Counted from the first letter of the stretch, positions 34,384-44,577 are shown. The stretch: 64,000 bases of DNA from an uncultured Saprospiraceae bacterium (GCA_937951615.1 CALFBH010000007.1:121557-185556), one strand, 5' to 3'. Made by a program: numbers and translations. Notes: generated by a model from the sequence alone, not told the origin.

Positions 34384-35340
34384 TTATAACTCCGCCAACG
34401 CAGCCTCAATATTCTGCCTGGCTCTTTCTTGCACCTGTGCGGTATCTGCTTTATGAAATTTTTCGCCAATAATAATTTCGTATAATTCGATATAACGTTC
34501 GGAGACGCTGTTTACAAAATCGTCTGGCATGACGGGCATTTCTTGTCCTTCTTTGCCTTGGAAGCCATTCTCCATCAGCCATTCTCGCACAAACTCCTTG
34601 GACAATTGTTTTTGCTTTTCGTCTGCTGCCTGGCGGTCTTCGTAGCCATCCAGGTAAAAATATCTTGAGCTGTCGGGCGTGTGAATTTCGTCGATTAGAT
34701 AGATTTTTTCATTGGCTTTGCCAAACTCATATTTGGTATCTACCAAAATCAAACCGCGCTCTTTTGCGAGTTCTGTACCGCGTTGAAACAATGCCTGCGA
34801 ATATTTTTCTAACTGAATATAATCTTCTTCACTGACCAATCCTTGAGCTAATATTTCTTCTCTTGAAATATCTTCATCATGCCCTATCATTGCTTTTGTA
34901 GTCGGTGTGATAATAGGACTTGGAAAACGGTCGTGTTCTTTCATGCCTTCTGGTAAAGTCACGCCGCACAGGATGCGTTTGCCCGATTTATACGTTCGCC
35001 AGGCATGACCTGTAAGGTAGCCTCTAATGACCATTTCAATAGGGAAAGTCTCACATTTAAGACCGATGGTCACATTGGGATCGGGAACATTCATCACCCA
35101 GTTGGGAACAATATCCTTCGTAGCCTCCAGAAATCGGGCTGCGATTTGGTTGAGTACCTGTCCTTTATACGGAATCGGACGTGGTAAAACATGGTCGAAG
35201 GCAGAGATGCGATCGGATGCCAGCATCACGAGGTATTGGTCGTCGATGGTGTAAACATCCCGGACTTTCCCCCGGTAAAATTTGCTTTGTCCTTTTAATT
35301 GGAAATTGGTCTGTTGAATTGATCGGCTTTCGATTGACAT
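34384..35340 (-). CDS. purC: Phosphoribosylaminoimidazole-succinocarboxamide synthase
   Basis: PurC joins CAIR and aspartate with ATP to make SAICAR in purine synthesis. The 318-aa protein shows [33 protein letters not shown] at the N-terminus and [21 protein letters not shown], both signatures of the family. [11 protein letters not shown] and [13 protein letters not shown] (the SAICAR signatures) follow in the second half. The length fits the longer Bacteroidota/yeast-like form. It has its own promoter at 35375-35405. Monocistronic in this window. Confidence 0.97.
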   Translation of the reverse strand: MSIESRSIQQTNFQLKGQSKFYRGKVRDVYTIDDQYLVMLASDRISAFDHVLPRPIPYKGQVLNQIAARFLEATKDIVPNWVMNVPDPNVTIGLKCETFPIEMVIRGYLTGHAWRTYKSGKRILCGVTLPEGMKEHDRFPSPIITPTTKAMIGHDEDISREEILAQGLVSEEDYIQLEKYSQALFQRGTELAKERGLILVDTKYEFGKANEKIYLIDEIHTPDSSRYFYLDGYEDRQAADEKQKQLSKEFVREWLMENGFQGKEGQEMPVMPDDFVNSVSERYIELYEIIIGEKFHKADTAQVQERARQNIEAALAEL

Positions 35341-35374
35341 AGTGCTTAGTCTTTATAAGTTCTTAATTTTGGCG

Positions 35375-35405
35375 CAAAGGTAATCAATGAGAATTAGAAT
35401 AACAA
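35375..35405 (-). promoter_or_regulatory. purC promoter (TTG-N20-TACCTTTG)
   Basis: On the minus strand TTG is followed after 20 bases by TACCTTTG, a match to the Bacteroidota -33/-7 pattern. The purC ATG is about 35 bases downstream. Confidence 0.7.
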
Positions 35406-35517
35406 TGGCAGTAGCAATTTCATTCAAATTCTGGAATAATTCTTGCGCCCAATGCAATACTCAAATCAAGATGACGTTTTTATTCGTATCTTTACTTTCC
35501 TAAAACAAAATATTAAC

Positions 35518-36270
35518 ATGAAACTGTTTACATACTTTTCTTTCACACTTATCACACTCACTTTTCTTTTTCAATCCTGTGGTGAAACTTCCGATGTCCC
35601 TATAGATTTTGGTTACGATTACTTTCCATTGGAAGTTGGAAAATACATGGTTTACGATGTAGATTCTGTGATTTATGATATCACAACGGGCAGCCCTTCT
35701 GTCACGAATAATACGCTTCAGGTACGCGAAGAAATTACCGAATCTTTTCTGGATAATGAAGGGAGAACAGTTTTTCGCCTAGAACGCGCAGAGCGAAAGA
35801 ATGCAAGTTTTGAATGGAGTGTTAAGGATGTCTGGACAACTACGGTAACAGATCGGCAGGCAGAACGTGTAGAAGAAAATCTGCGTTTTATCAAACTGGT
35901 TTTTCCAGTGAGTACTGAAACAACGCCGTGGAATGGCAATAAATTTATTGATGAAAATACCGTCATCTCTGTGGCAGGAGAAAGTGTTTCTATTTTTAAA
36001 AACTGGTTGTATGAATATCGAGCCGAAGATGAAACTGTTGAGGTCGGTGGTCAGACCTATAATGATGTAACAACTGTGTATCAAGCTGATGAAGAAAATT
36101 TGATTGAGTTACGACTGTCTATGGAACAATATGCACGAGGTGTTGGTATGATTTATCGTGAAATGAAAATTCTGGACACTCAATGTATTTCAGCTTGTAC
36201 AGGACAAACCTGGGAAGAGAAAGCCGAGAAAGGTTTTATTGTAAGACAGACACTTATAGAATATAATTGA
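35518..36270 (+). CDS. Lipoprotein of unknown function
   Basis: The 250-aa product starts with a lipoprotein signal (MKLFTYFSFTLITLTFLFQSCG, lipobox Q-S-C). The mature part begins with GETSDVPIDFGYDYFPLEVGKYMVYDVDSVIYD and is beta-rich with a few aromatic residues; it is likely outer-membrane anchored. Similar lipoproteins recur in Saprospiria, but I cannot assign a role. ATG 35518 is supported by the signal; the track start at 35443 adds non-coding translation. It converges on the outer-membrane protein gene with a strong shared terminator. Confidence 0.8.
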   Translation: MKLFTYFSFTLITLTFLFQSCGETSDVPIDFGYDYFPLEVGKYMVYDVDSVIYDITTGSPSVTNNTLQVREEITESFLDNEGRTVFRLERAERKNASFEWSVKDVWTTTVTDRQAERVEENLRFIKLVFPVSTETTPWNGNKFIDENTVISVAGESVSIFKNWLYEYRAEDETVEVGGQTYNDVTTVYQADEENLIELRLSMEQYARGVGMIYREMKILDTQCISACTGQTWEEKAEKGFIVRQTLIEYN

Positions 36271-36282
36271 ATTTTAAAATAA

Positions 36283-36331
36283 AAAAAGCACCAAATTCCA
36301 GCGACATTGCGCTTGGAATTTGGTGCTTTTT
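36283..36331. terminator. Strong bidirectional terminator
   Basis: AAAAAGCACCAAATTCCA pairs perfectly over 18 bases with TGGAATTTGGTGCTTTTT. A-run on one side and T-run on the other make it work in both directions, as expected between convergent genes. Confidence 0.93.
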
Positions 36332-36348
36332 CATTTGGAGTTTTTAGT

Positions 36349-37221
36349 TTAAAATCTTGCTCCTTTACAACTTCCGGGTTTAGTCCGTCTTCTACCGTAA
36401 TAAGAAAACTCACTAATGAAGTTATACGAAATCGTAATTCCGCCCATGAAGTAAGAATCATCATTACTGGAATTTCCACGTTTGTCGCCTGTTTCATGAT
36501 AATTTACAGGTTCACCGCCAAGATATTCGCCTGAACGATTTGCCAATGCAGCAATGAGCTGACCTCGACTGCTTGACTGAATCAGAATTTCAGGATCTAC
36601 ATAGGCGCCACTGGCATCATCCAGATGGTCTGTGAACGTTTTGCGTAAGCCTAATTCCAAGCCAATATTTAGGTTTTCCACGATAGCAAATTTCACTCCG
36701 CCTCCAATTGGAATTGAAATTTCTATACGATTATATTTTTTGGAGTAGCCAGAAATACCTTGTCCTTCTGTACCTAAAGGCTGTAGTTCATACCAATTGT
36801 CCTGATATTCTGCTTTTGGATTGTGGTGAAAAACCGCAGCACCCAGAAAAACAAAAGGAGAAACTCTGCTGTACAAATTGGCAGGTTGATAACCTATAAT
36901 ATTAAACTCGCCACGTACACCAAACTCAGAAATATCTGATCGAAAACTCAGGTTTCTTTCCTTCAGTGCTGCAGAGCTTTGATTCGCATCATCTCCGCTG
37001 ATTCTTCCACGATAGAAATGTGCTTTGACTGTCCAGAAATCATTAGGACTATATCCTGCAAACAAACCATAAGCAGCTTGAATTTCCTGTAAAGTCATAG
37101 AATTGGGCGCAAGGTCACCCTGGTAAAAAGACGCGCCAGCAAACAATCCAACCTCACCATATTGAGCATTGGACATAAAGGGAATTGTCCCTATCAAAAG
37201 CAAAATGAGTAATTTTCTCAT
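36349..37221 (-). CDS. Outer-membrane beta-barrel protein, DUF6089-like
   Basis: The 290-aa protein has a signal peptide (MRKLLILLLIGTIPFMSNAQ) followed by YGEVGLFAGASFYQGDLAP, the typical opening of the DUF6089 family. Further alternating strands follow (SPFVFLGAAVFHHNP; RIEISIPIGGGVKFAIVENLNIGLELGLRKTFTDHLDD). It ends with a C-terminal strand and a basic tail. It should be an 8-10-strand outer-membrane barrel of unknown function. The -7 box at 37252 lies 31 bases upstream. Confidence 0.88.
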   Translation of the reverse strand: MRKLLILLLIGTIPFMSNAQYGEVGLFAGASFYQGDLAPNSMTLQEIQAAYGLFAGYSPNDFWTVKAHFYRGRISGDDANQSSAALKERNLSFRSDISEFGVRGEFNIIGYQPANLYSRVSPFVFLGAAVFHHNPKAEYQDNWYELQPLGTEGQGISGYSKKYNRIEISIPIGGGVKFAIVENLNIGLELGLRKTFTDHLDDASGAYVDPEILIQSSSRGQLIAALANRSGEYLGGEPVNYHETGDKRGNSSNDDSYFMGGITISYNFISEFSYYGRRRTKPGSCKGARF

Positions 37222-37251
37222 GTAGTTTAGTAGTTATTTTTAAAATCAGTG

Positions 37252-37259
37252 CAAAAGTA
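37252..37259 (-). promoter_or_regulatory. -7 element of the DUF6089 gene (TACTTTTG)
   Basis: TACTTTTG on the minus strand fits TAnnTTTG and lies 31 bases before the start codon. No convincing -33 TTG. Confidence 0.45.
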
Positions 37260-37409
37260 CAAGTTCTTAGTCAAAAAGTATTCCATGAAATGAATAAACT
37301 GTATTTTTAACAATCTTGTGTGATTGTTTATTGTCAGACACACGAAATATGACAAATAAAACGTTTTATGATTCCTGACTAATCGAACTTTAATCTTCAA
37401 ATTTGAAAA

Positions 37410-37931
37410 ATGAAATATTATCTGTTATTGAGCTTGGTGACCGTTACTTTATTTGCACAATGCAAAAAAGACAATAGCCTGTTTGATATGCCTTACCTCA
37501 ACGATGAAATGGAAATCCCTCCTGGTATTCCGCCGCTTCCATTTCAGAACATTGAAACACCTACGCCCATTATTACCCGCTCAGCAACTGTTTTCGAAGG
37601 CTATGGCTATACTGCTGAAGATGTCAAACTTATCACAGCAAGTGGCATAAGGCTCGATGTCCTGACTGCCGGAACCGATTTTGCCTTTCTCGAAAGAGCC
37701 TTTCTGCTTATTCGTGGCGAAGATGGTACCGAAGCCGAAATTGGTTATTTGGAATTCATTCCAAATAATCAGGGTCCATCACTCAATCTCATTCCTTCTA
37801 CTACAGACGTAACGGATATACTAAAAGGTACATATTTTGACGTGATTTTTAAGATGGAACCTCGTTATAGTCCAACACAACGGATTGAACTTAGGCTGAA
37901 TCTGGAGTTTAATGCTTTTGCGGAAGGGTAA
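37410..37931 (+). CDS. Small lipoprotein of unknown function
   Basis: The 173-aa protein begins MKYYLLLSLVTVTLFAQCKKD, a lipoprotein signal with Cys at 18. The mature part is proline-rich near its start (EIPPGIPPLPFQNIETPTP) and then beta-rich. No family recognised. The stop runs into 'gaatgag' words shared with the hairpin ahead of the barrel gene on the other strand. Confidence 0.72.
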   Translation: MKYYLLLSLVTVTLFAQCKKDNSLFDMPYLNDEMEIPPGIPPLPFQNIETPTPIITRSATVFEGYGYTAEDVKLITASGIRLDVLTAGTDFAFLERAFLLIRGEDGTEAEIGYLEFIPNNQGPSLNLIPSTTDVTDILKGTYFDVIFKMEPRYSPTQRIELRLNLEFNAFAEG

Positions 37932-38027
37932 ATCGATGAGAGAATGAGTAGATGAAAAATGAATGAGTGAATGAATGAATGAGTAAATTGTCTGATTCAC
38001 TCATTCTCCCATTCATTCATTTCACCC
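37932..38027. repeat. (GAATGAGT)n / (ACTCATTC)n hairpin
   Basis: Left arm of 'gaatgagtgaatgaatgaatgag', right arm of 'cactcattctcccattcattc'. It lies between two convergent genes. The same words occur at 2702 and 40720. Confidence 0.7.
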
Positions 38028-40454
38028 TTACTCCGTCTTGATACGGTTACTTTCATCTTCTAGTCCTGTTTTGCGTTTGCGACTTTTCACTTTCTCATTG
38101 CCAAACAAATAAGAGAAATTGACTCTCAGGCGTCGGCTATCCCAGCCACCACTGGCATCCATGTATAAGTCGCCAAACTGTGACACACCACTCCAGGCAT
38201 TGGTTTTAAATACATCACTCAGAGAAAGTTTGATTTTGCCTTTTCCGTCCAAAATGCGTTTTTGTATGCCGATGTCCATGCTGCCCATTGACTTGGTTTT
38301 CATATTGCCGCCCCAAACAGAAGGCGTAACAAACCAGCCTGACAATTCAAGGGAAATATCCTTTGGCAACTTGAAGGTCTGCTGACTATAAGCGTTAAAA
38401 GTCGTGGCGCGAACGTCAATGATTTTCCCATCACCAAAGTCTGCTTTATTGTGCAGGTGGAAAAATGTCAGGCTTGTGTAGCTGCTCCACCAGTCTTTAA
38501 ACGGAATTGGCGCAGCAAGATTGATACTATAGTGATCCTGCACAGCAATGTTTTCCCAGGTAATAAAACTGGCGTTCTCATTATTGTCATCAATATCTAT
38601 CAAGCGAGTAATGACGTTATTTGTCCGGCTATAACTCAGCGTTGTGTTGAGGCTGTAATTATAAGCATGGCGTATCTGGAAATTATTGGTGTATTCTGGT
38701 TTTAGATTGACATTGCCCTTTTCAAAAGTCAGCTCATCCAGTCTGGTTTCAAAAGGATTCAAATCCTGATAAGAAGGACGATTGATACGACGGCTATAAC
38801 TAGCATTGAAGCTGTGTTTGTCATTCATCTGATACGACAAACCTGCTGAGGGAAATAGGTCGATATAATGATCGTCATCTGTCTGACCTCCGCCTGTCTG
38901 AAAAGTAGCCAGTTCGCCCTGCCAGTTGGTTTGCTCGGCGCGTAAGCCTGCATTGATGCCTACTTTTTTGACTTGCGTCGAATAATTCAAATAGCCAGCA
39001 TTGACATTCTCTTTATAAATAAACTGATTGCTCAAGTCTCCGTCTAAGAACCGCGTTTGATTGATGACATTATAAAATGAAAATATATTGTCAGTCGTCA
39101 CATAAGCTGTTTTGATGCCTGCTCCAACTTTGCCTTTGAAGGCAGCTTGTTCATAGTCCATTTTGAAAGTATAAATGTCTATGTCTGTCGGATAGACATT
39201 CGCATAAGTCTGCTCACGTAACACCTCTGCTTCGGCTGCATCTTTGTAAAAATTGGGCTGTAAAGCTTCATTCCGGTTTCTAAACATACCATAGTCGACA
39301 TCTATGTTTAAAGTAGTTTCCTTGCCATTGTCAAACTGATAATTCAGGTTCAGGTTATTATTATCCCGATTACCCATTTCTATACTATTGGCAATCAAAA
39401 CACTGTCTATTTGTGTTGCACCAATCATAGAAATAGGGGTGCGGCTGTCGCTGTTAAAATCCCTGACATTGGTATAGCCGTTCACCAGAAAACCGATGGT
39501 ATGTTTGTCATTGATAAAATAATCGCTGCCGACTTTATAATTATGTCCGCCCCATTCATTGAGCATATCTGTGCGGGTGTCAAACACCATTCCAGTCTGC
39601 TCGCGATAGAGGTTCATGTAATTGGTGCTTTCTCCGCGATTATAGCCATAACTTCCAAATACATTAAGTTGTTTATTGCGATAATTGCCGCTTAGTGAGC
39701 CATTATATTGCATTTTTTCTCCAACAGAATAGCCCAGATTCAGGCTGGCATTAGAGCCAAGTCGCTGGTCTTTTTTCAGGCGAATATTGATGATGCCTGC
39801 ATTGCCTTCTGCATCGTATTTCGCAGATGGATTGGTAATGATCTCAATCGCATCAATCTGGTCAGCCTGCAAGGTTTTGAGGAAAGCGGATAAGTCGTCA
39901 CCACTCAGCGGACTTTCTTTGCCGTCGATATAAACTCTGACACCACTCTTGCCCAGCAGGTTGATGTTCTCATTATTGTCAATCATGACGCCAGGAGATT
40001 TTCGGAGGAGTTCGAGTCCATTATCACCAGAAGAATTGATTGTGCCAGAGACGTTGAACACCATTTTGTCCGGCTTCATTTCCAGCATGGGGCGTTGTGC
40101 GGTGACGGTGACGCCTTCCAGCTTGTTTTCCATGACCTTCATTTGAATGTCTGGTAATGTATATTTGGATTCCTTCAACTCAAATTCATCTGAATAGTAA
40201 TTGTCAAAGCCAATAAAGCTGACCATAATCTGATATTTTCCGTAAGGAATACCAGCGATTTCAAATCGACCATTTTCATCCGCAATTCCACCTTTTATCA
40301 TGCTGCTGTCAGCAGGCGATTGTAGAATGACATTGGCATATAGTGCCGGTTGATTTTCTGATTCGTAGATTTGTCCTGTAATAGATCCATTGGATTGTGC
40401 GTGTAAGGTGAGACCCATAAAGAGACAAAGGGATAGTGTGAATATTTTAAGCAT
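38028..40454 (-). CDS. TonB-receptor-like outer-membrane barrel protein (OMP_b-brl_3 type)
   Basis: The 808-aa protein has a signal peptide (to LTLHAQ), an N-terminal carboxypeptidase-regulatory-like domain (SITGQIYESENQPALYANVILQ...IPYGKYQIMVSFIGF), then a plug-like region. The plug carries GVTVTAQRPMLEMKPDKMVFNVSGTINSSGDNGLELLRKSPGVMID and VRVYIDGKESPLSGDDLSAFLKTLQADQIDAIEIITNPSAKYDAEGNAGIINI. A large barrel of about 550 residues follows. This is the 'outer membrane beta-barrel family protein' class related to TonB-dependent receptors. No SusD partner is adjacent, so the ligand is unclear. Confidence 0.9.
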   Translation of the reverse strand: MLKIFTLSLCLFMGLTLHAQSNGSITGQIYESENQPALYANVILQSPADSSMIKGGIADENGRFEIAGIPYGKYQIMVSFIGFDNYYSDEFELKESKYTLPDIQMKVMENKLEGVTVTAQRPMLEMKPDKMVFNVSGTINSSGDNGLELLRKSPGVMIDNNENINLLGKSGVRVYIDGKESPLSGDDLSAFLKTLQADQIDAIEIITNPSAKYDAEGNAGIINIRLKKDQRLGSNASLNLGYSVGEKMQYNGSLSGNYRNKQLNVFGSYGYNRGESTNYMNLYREQTGMVFDTRTDMLNEWGGHNYKVGSDYFINDKHTIGFLVNGYTNVRDFNSDSRTPISMIGATQIDSVLIANSIEMGNRDNNNLNLNYQFDNGKETTLNIDVDYGMFRNRNEALQPNFYKDAAEAEVLREQTYANVYPTDIDIYTFKMDYEQAAFKGKVGAGIKTAYVTTDNIFSFYNVINQTRFLDGDLSNQFIYKENVNAGYLNYSTQVKKVGINAGLRAEQTNWQGELATFQTGGGQTDDDHYIDLFPSAGLSYQMNDKHSFNASYSRRINRPSYQDLNPFETRLDELTFEKGNVNLKPEYTNNFQIRHAYNYSLNTTLSYSRTNNVITRLIDIDDNNENASFITWENIAVQDHYSINLAAPIPFKDWWSSYTSLTFFHLHNKADFGDGKIIDVRATTFNAYSQQTFKLPKDISLELSGWFVTPSVWGGNMKTKSMGSMDIGIQKRILDGKGKIKLSLSDVFKTNAWSGVSQFGDLYMDASGGWDSRRLRVNFSYLFGNEKVKSRKRKTGLEDESNRIKTE

Positions 40455-40460
40455 AGTTTT

Positions 40461-40571
40461 AATATTTAAGATTTAAGATTAAGTTTAAGACTAAGCTCAA
40501 GATTAAAAGGGTGTTGCCTTCGGCAACATATAGATTTTAAACTTAAACTTGAGCTTATACTTAAACTTAAC
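40461..40571. repeat. 'aagtttaag' hairpin with GTTGCC-ttc-GGCAAC core
   Basis: Words AAGATTAAGTTTAAG on the left, core TGTTGCC-ttc-GGCAACA, and TTAAACTTAAACTT on the right. The same arms and core as the hairpin at 34304, showing that the combination is dispersed. It lies in the 5' flank of the barrel gene. Confidence 0.7.
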
Positions 40572-40719
40572 AAGAATAACTGCCCGCAAAGTAATCGTTC
40601 TGTAGGTGAGATGAAACACTCTTAGATGAAAATGGGGTTTTTATAGATTAAAAATATAGTGATTTGAAAGGTGTAATTAGGCAAAGACAAGTCTAATGTG
40701 AGAAGGTTGCTTACCGCAA

Positions 40720-40790
40720 AAAAATGAGTGAATGAATAAATTCTCTCATTTTATCATTCATTCATTCACTCATTCACTTGACTTCGCCAC
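40720..40790. repeat. 'gaatgag' word-repeat hairpin after the ggt gene
   Basis: AATGAGTGAATGAATAAATTC followed by inverse words 'catttatcattcattcactcattc'. It sits at the 3' end of the gamma-glutamyltransferase gene (minus strand) and may terminate it. Confidence 0.6.
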
Positions 40791-40791
40791 G

Positions 40792-42309
40792 CTAAAAAGT
40801 ACTCGCCACTACACCACTCCGCCGAGTGTCGCCGACTGCCTGATAGCTGTTTTGAGTTCGTTGAACGGTATGAACGCCGCCAAAAAAGAGGGTAGGCTTT
40901 TTCCAGCGATTAATATCTTCTTTGATGTTAATGCCATCAAGTTGGTTTGCGAAACCAGGTTCCAGATTAAATACTTTATGTTCGAGATGTAGCCTTGGCG
41001 CGTGTACTGCCTCGCGAAGGGAGAGCCCGTGATCGAGCAGATAATGTAACACTTGCAAAATGACGCCAGGAATACGCCCTGCACCACCGCTACCTGTTAC
41101 AATCGCGACTTCATGATCTTCATCCAAAACAATCGTCGGGGACATCATGGAAGCCAGTCGGGTATCAGCTTGCCAACTGTGGAAACCATTGGGCAATAAG
41201 GCTGCTTCGCCGAGCATATTGTTCATCATAATATCTGTGCCGGGAATAAGGTAGCCGCAGCCTTCGCCATTGGATGAGGTGATGGCAATGGCATTGCCCT
41301 GCTCATCTGCAATGCTGAAATGTGTTGTGCCTCCCCATTTTCCAGCTTGTATGTCGGTCGTTGGCCAGCCGTTTTGCTTTAAAGCTGATTGCAGTAAAGC
41401 TGGATTGCTGTGAAGTTGATTGCAGTAAGTATAAATGTCGTAGAGGGTTTGGACGTGTTGGGAATCTTGATAGTGATAATTTGTGAACTTGCCGTCCAAT
41501 TGTTGCATGGACAAAGCCATCAGCGCACCGCCTATACTTGGTGCTGGATTACATAGAATTGTTTTTTGCCCGTAAGGTACTGTAATCGGAGATTTATGAT
41601 AAACCTGATAAGCTTCAAAATCCTGACGTGTCAGTTGTCCGCCCGATTGCTGATGTACTTCGGAGACTTTGCGGGCAATTTCACCTTTATAAAAAAGAGC
41701 TTGTCCTTCCAGTATCAAATGTTCCAAAAAGTCGGCAAACTGTGGCATATACAAATGGTCGCCTTCCTGTAATAATTGTCCGTCTTTGAACCAAATCGGC
41801 TGTGCAAGCTCATTAATTTCCAAAATAGATTTCAAAATTTGAAAATCAAATGCCTGAAAATCATCTATATACGCGCCTGTCTTAGCTGCTTCGATGGCTG
41901 GCTCCACCAGTATTTTTAGTGGTAATGTACATAATTGCTCATGCAGTGCATAAATACCTGCAATGGCACCAGGCACTGCGGAAGAGCCATTTCCAATATG
42001 AAAGTCTTCTTTCGTGTCGCCAAGATCTATGGTGATGGGATAAAACTCTATATCGTTGGGTAGGCGTTTGTGTTTAGGAGTTTGGCAGAAGAAGTCGATA
42101 ATTTGTTGGTCGCCGTTGGCGGTAACTAGATTGGCAAAGCCGCCGCCGCCAACTGAACTCATACAAGACTCCGTAACAAAGGTCGTGAACAAAGCTGCTA
42201 CTGCTGCATCAAAGGCATTCCCTCCTTCCTCAAAAATCCGAGTTGCAGCCGAGGCCGTTTGTGGATGGCCAGCAGCAATGATGCCTTTTGTTTTGCCTTT
42301 ACTTTTCAT
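40792..42309 (-). CDS. Gamma-glutamyltransferase-family protein
   Basis: The 505-aa enzyme hydrolyses or transfers gamma-glutamyl groups, for example from glutathione, after self-cleavage at a threonine. It shows AAGHPQTASAATRIFEEGGNAFDAAVAALF at the N-terminus, the processing site GGTTHFSIADEQGNAIAITSS (nucleophile Thr near 325) and the closing GSGGAGRIPGVILQVL. It lacks a signal peptide and the usual long N-terminal part, so it is likely cytoplasmic, unlike periplasmic Ggt of enterobacteria. The GCS2-like ligase at 31721 could act on related substrates. A TATATTTG box lies five bases before the ATG. Confidence 0.9.
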   Translation of the reverse strand: MKSKGKTKGIIAAGHPQTASAATRIFEEGGNAFDAAVAALFTTFVTESCMSSVGGGGFANLVTANGDQQIIDFFCQTPKHKRLPNDIEFYPITIDLGDTKEDFHIGNGSSAVPGAIAGIYALHEQLCTLPLKILVEPAIEAAKTGAYIDDFQAFDFQILKSILEINELAQPIWFKDGQLLQEGDHLYMPQFADFLEHLILEGQALFYKGEIARKVSEVHQQSGGQLTRQDFEAYQVYHKSPITVPYGQKTILCNPAPSIGGALMALSMQQLDGKFTNYHYQDSQHVQTLYDIYTYCNQLHSNPALLQSALKQNGWPTTDIQAGKWGGTTHFSIADEQGNAIAITSSNGEGCGYLIPGTDIMMNNMLGEAALLPNGFHSWQADTRLASMMSPTIVLDEDHEVAIVTGSGGAGRIPGVILQVLHYLLDHGLSLREAVHAPRLHLEHKVFNLEPGFANQLDGINIKEDINRWKKPTLFFGGVHTVQRTQNSYQAVGDTRRSGVVASTF

Positions 42310-42314
42310 TGGGG

Positions 42315-42322
42315 CAAATATA
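42315..42322 (-). promoter_or_regulatory. -7 element of the ggt gene (TATATTTG)
   Basis: TATATTTG on the minus strand ends five bases before the start codon, so the transcript would be nearly leaderless. No -33 TTG at the expected spacing. Confidence 0.5.
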
Positions 42323-42336
42323 GCGTATAGACAACT

Positions 42337-43566
42337 TTAAGAAGCTACTTTCAGTTGATTAATCTTAGATTTGCCGACCTTCTGCATGGCATAATCCAGG
42401 GTAACATGAAATTCTTTTACATCTTTTCGAGAAGGCAGTTCAAACATAGCATCTGTCATAATCGCCTCACAAATAGACCGTAGCCCTCTTGCGCCAAGGT
42501 TGAAGTCCAATGCCTTTTCAACGATAAAATCCAGTACTTCATCACTGAATGTCAGGTCAATGTTTTCCAGTTTTAATAGCTTTTGATATTGCTTGATTAA
42601 GGCATTTTTAGGCTCAACCAAAATACGACGCAAAGCTTCCTGATCCAGTGGATTAAGGTAAGTCAAGACAGGTAAACGCCCAATCAATTCAGGAATCAAG
42701 CCAAATGATTTGATATCCCGCTGGCTGACGTATTGCAGTAGATTGTCGCGATCTATACGTTCTGTTTCTTCTTTATTAAAACCAATCACCTGAGTATTCA
42801 GCCGGCGTGCAATATGTTTTTCAATACTATCAAAAGCACCGCCACAGATAAACAGGATATTTTCAGTATTGACTTTAATCATTTTTTGTTCTGGATGCTT
42901 ACGTCCACCCTGTGGCGGGACATTAACATCAGTACCTTCCAACATTTTCAGCAAAGCCTGCTGAACGCCTTCACCTGACACATCTCGTGTAATAGAAGGA
43001 TTGTCACTTTTACGAGCTATTTTGTCAATTTCATCGACATAGATAATTCCGCGCTCGGCAGCAGCAACATTATAGTCGCAAACCTGTAATAAACGGCTCA
43101 AAATACTCTCTACATCTTCGCCTACATAACCAGCTTCTGTGAATACTGTCGCATCGACAATAGCGAAAGGAACTTTCAGGAATTTAGCAATGGTTTTTGC
43201 TAAAAGGGTTTTGCCCGTTCCTGTACGACCAACAAGCAGAATATTGGACTTTTCAATTTCTATATCGTCGTCGGCTTTTTGTCGCAAACGCTTATAATGA
43301 TTATAAACAGCTACCGACAAATATCTTTTCGCTTCATCCTGACCGATTACATAACGATCTAGATGACTCTTAATGTCCTGCGGGATAATGCTCAGTGGGA
43401 AATTGAACTCATCTTCTTCTTGTCCTGTATTGAGTTCTTCTTCTATGATTTGCTGTGCCTGCTCTACGCAACTGTCGCAAATATGCCCGTCGATACCCGC
43501 TACTAAAATGAGTGATTCTTCCTTGCTTCTGCCACAAAAAGAACATCTATAATTCTGACGCTTCAT
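42337..43566 (-). CDS. clpX: ATP-dependent Clp protease ATP-binding subunit ClpX
   Basis: ClpX unfolds proteins, including those carrying the tmRNA tag, and feeds them to ClpP. The 409-aa protein has the zinc finger (Cys8, Cys11, Cys30, Cys33), Walker A GRTGTGKT at 113-120, Walker [12 protein letters not shown] and the ClpP-docking IGF loop region ([25 protein letters not shown]). It is the last gene of the tig-clpP-clpX set on the minus strand but has its own -7 element and follows a terminator, so it can be read separately. Confidence 0.98.
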   Translation of the reverse strand: MKRQNYRCSFCGRSKEESLILVAGIDGHICDSCVEQAQQIIEEELNTGQEEDEFNFPLSIIPQDIKSHLDRYVIGQDEAKRYLSVAVYNHYKRLRQKADDDIEIEKSNILLVGRTGTGKTLLAKTIAKFLKVPFAIVDATVFTEAGYVGEDVESILSRLLQVCDYNVAAAERGIIYVDEIDKIARKSDNPSITRDVSGEGVQQALLKMLEGTDVNVPPQGGRKHPEQKMIKVNTENILFICGGAFDSIEKHIARRLNTQVIGFNKEETERIDRDNLLQYVSQRDIKSFGLIPELIGRLPVLTYLNPLDQEALRRILVEPKNALIKQYQKLLKLENIDLTFSDEVLDFIVEKALDFNLGARGLRSICEAIMTDAMFELPSRKDVKEFHVTLDYAMQKVGKSKINQLKVAS

Positions 43567-43598
43567 ACGATATTGGTCGCTAATGATAAATAAAGCTG

Positions 43599-43606
43599 CA
43601 AATATA
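43599..43606 (-). promoter_or_regulatory. -7 element of clpX (TATATTTG)
   Basis: TATATTTG on the minus strand lies 33 bases before the clpX ATG. It supports independent transcription of clpX. Confidence 0.5.
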
Positions 43607-43675
43607 CACTTTTTTAGTCACATTTGCTTGATTGCCTGTCACTAATATGGGGAGCGATACTTGATGGGGCGTATA

Positions 43676-43712
43676 GAAAAACGAGCAGACCATCTAATTG
43701 ATAATCCGCTCG
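43676..43712 (-). terminator. Terminator after clpP
   Basis: On the minus strand CGAGCGGA pairs with TCTGCTCG (one wobble) and is followed by TTTTT. It lies between clpP and clpX. Confidence 0.7.
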
Positions 43713-43744
43713 CTTTTCTTATTATTCTTAATAAGAAAAAATAC

Positions 43745-44452
43745 TTATTTCTTCTCTGGCGAACCTGAACCTGTCAAGACTTCATCAATCAGCCCATATT
43801 CTTTGGCTTCTTCTCCACGCATCCACTTATCGCGGTCAGAGTCATTATGAATATCTTCATAAGATCTACCCGAATGACGAGCCAGTATTTCGTACAAGTC
43901 TTTTTGTAGCGTTTTCATGAAATTATACTGAATCTCCATGTCGCTAGCCTGTCCCTGCATACCGCCAGAAGGTTGGTGAATCATGATACGACTGTGCTCC
44001 AGACAAGAGCGTTTGCCCTTTGTGCCAGCAGTCAATAATACTGCACCCATAGAAGCTGCCATACCTGTGCAAACTGTGGCAACATCAGGTGATACATACT
44101 GCATAGTATCGTAGATGCTCAATCCATCTATCACACTACCGCCCGGGCTATTCAGGAAAATCTGAACATCGCGTTTTGGATCAGTAGATTGAAGGAAAAG
44201 TAATTGTGCATTCACAATATTGGCGACTTGTTGATTGATGCCCATGCCAAGAAAGATAATACGATCCATCATCAGACGGGAAAATACATCCATTGCAACT
44301 GCATTCATCCTGCGCTCTTCGATAACATTTGGTGTCAGTCCTTGAACGTTGGGTACAGTGGTATTAAATACTTTCTCGTAATCTTCGTAGACTGATGTAT
44401 TGATGCCAGCATGTTTGGTGGCATATTTTTTAAATTCATTTTGATCAAACAT
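43745..44452 (-). CDS. clpP: ATP-dependent Clp protease proteolytic subunit ClpP
   Basis: ClpP is the serine peptidase chamber that degrades proteins delivered by ClpX and other AAA+ partners. The 235-aa protein has the oxyanion strand FLNSPGGSVIDGLSIYDTM, catalytic Ser134 in GMAASMGAV and His159 in RIMIHQPSGG, with the Asp further on. The N-terminal about 40 residues exceed the mature form and are probably a propeptide. It follows trigger factor on the same strand. The ClpA-like protein at 10291 may be another partner (see its IGW loop). Confidence 0.98.
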   Translation of the reverse strand: MFDQNEFKKYATKHAGINTSVYEDYEKVFNTTVPNVQGLTPNVIEERRMNAVAMDVFSRLMMDRIIFLGMGINQQVANIVNAQLLFLQSTDPKRDVQIFLNSPGGSVIDGLSIYDTMQYVSPDVATVCTGMAASMGAVLLTAGTKGKRSCLEHSRIMIHQPSGGMQGQASDMEIQYNFMKTLQKDLYEILARHSGRSYEDIHNDSDRDKWMRGEEAKEYGLIDEVLTGSGSPEKK

Positions 44453-44577
44453 AAGCTTTTTTTTGGAAAGAGATAATGTGTTTATTACAAATCGAACGAC
44501 TCCACTGTATAATAGGTTCTAAAGGGCATAAGTTGCAATTCTTGGATAAAATACCTGCGTATTGCAGACGAGTAGCC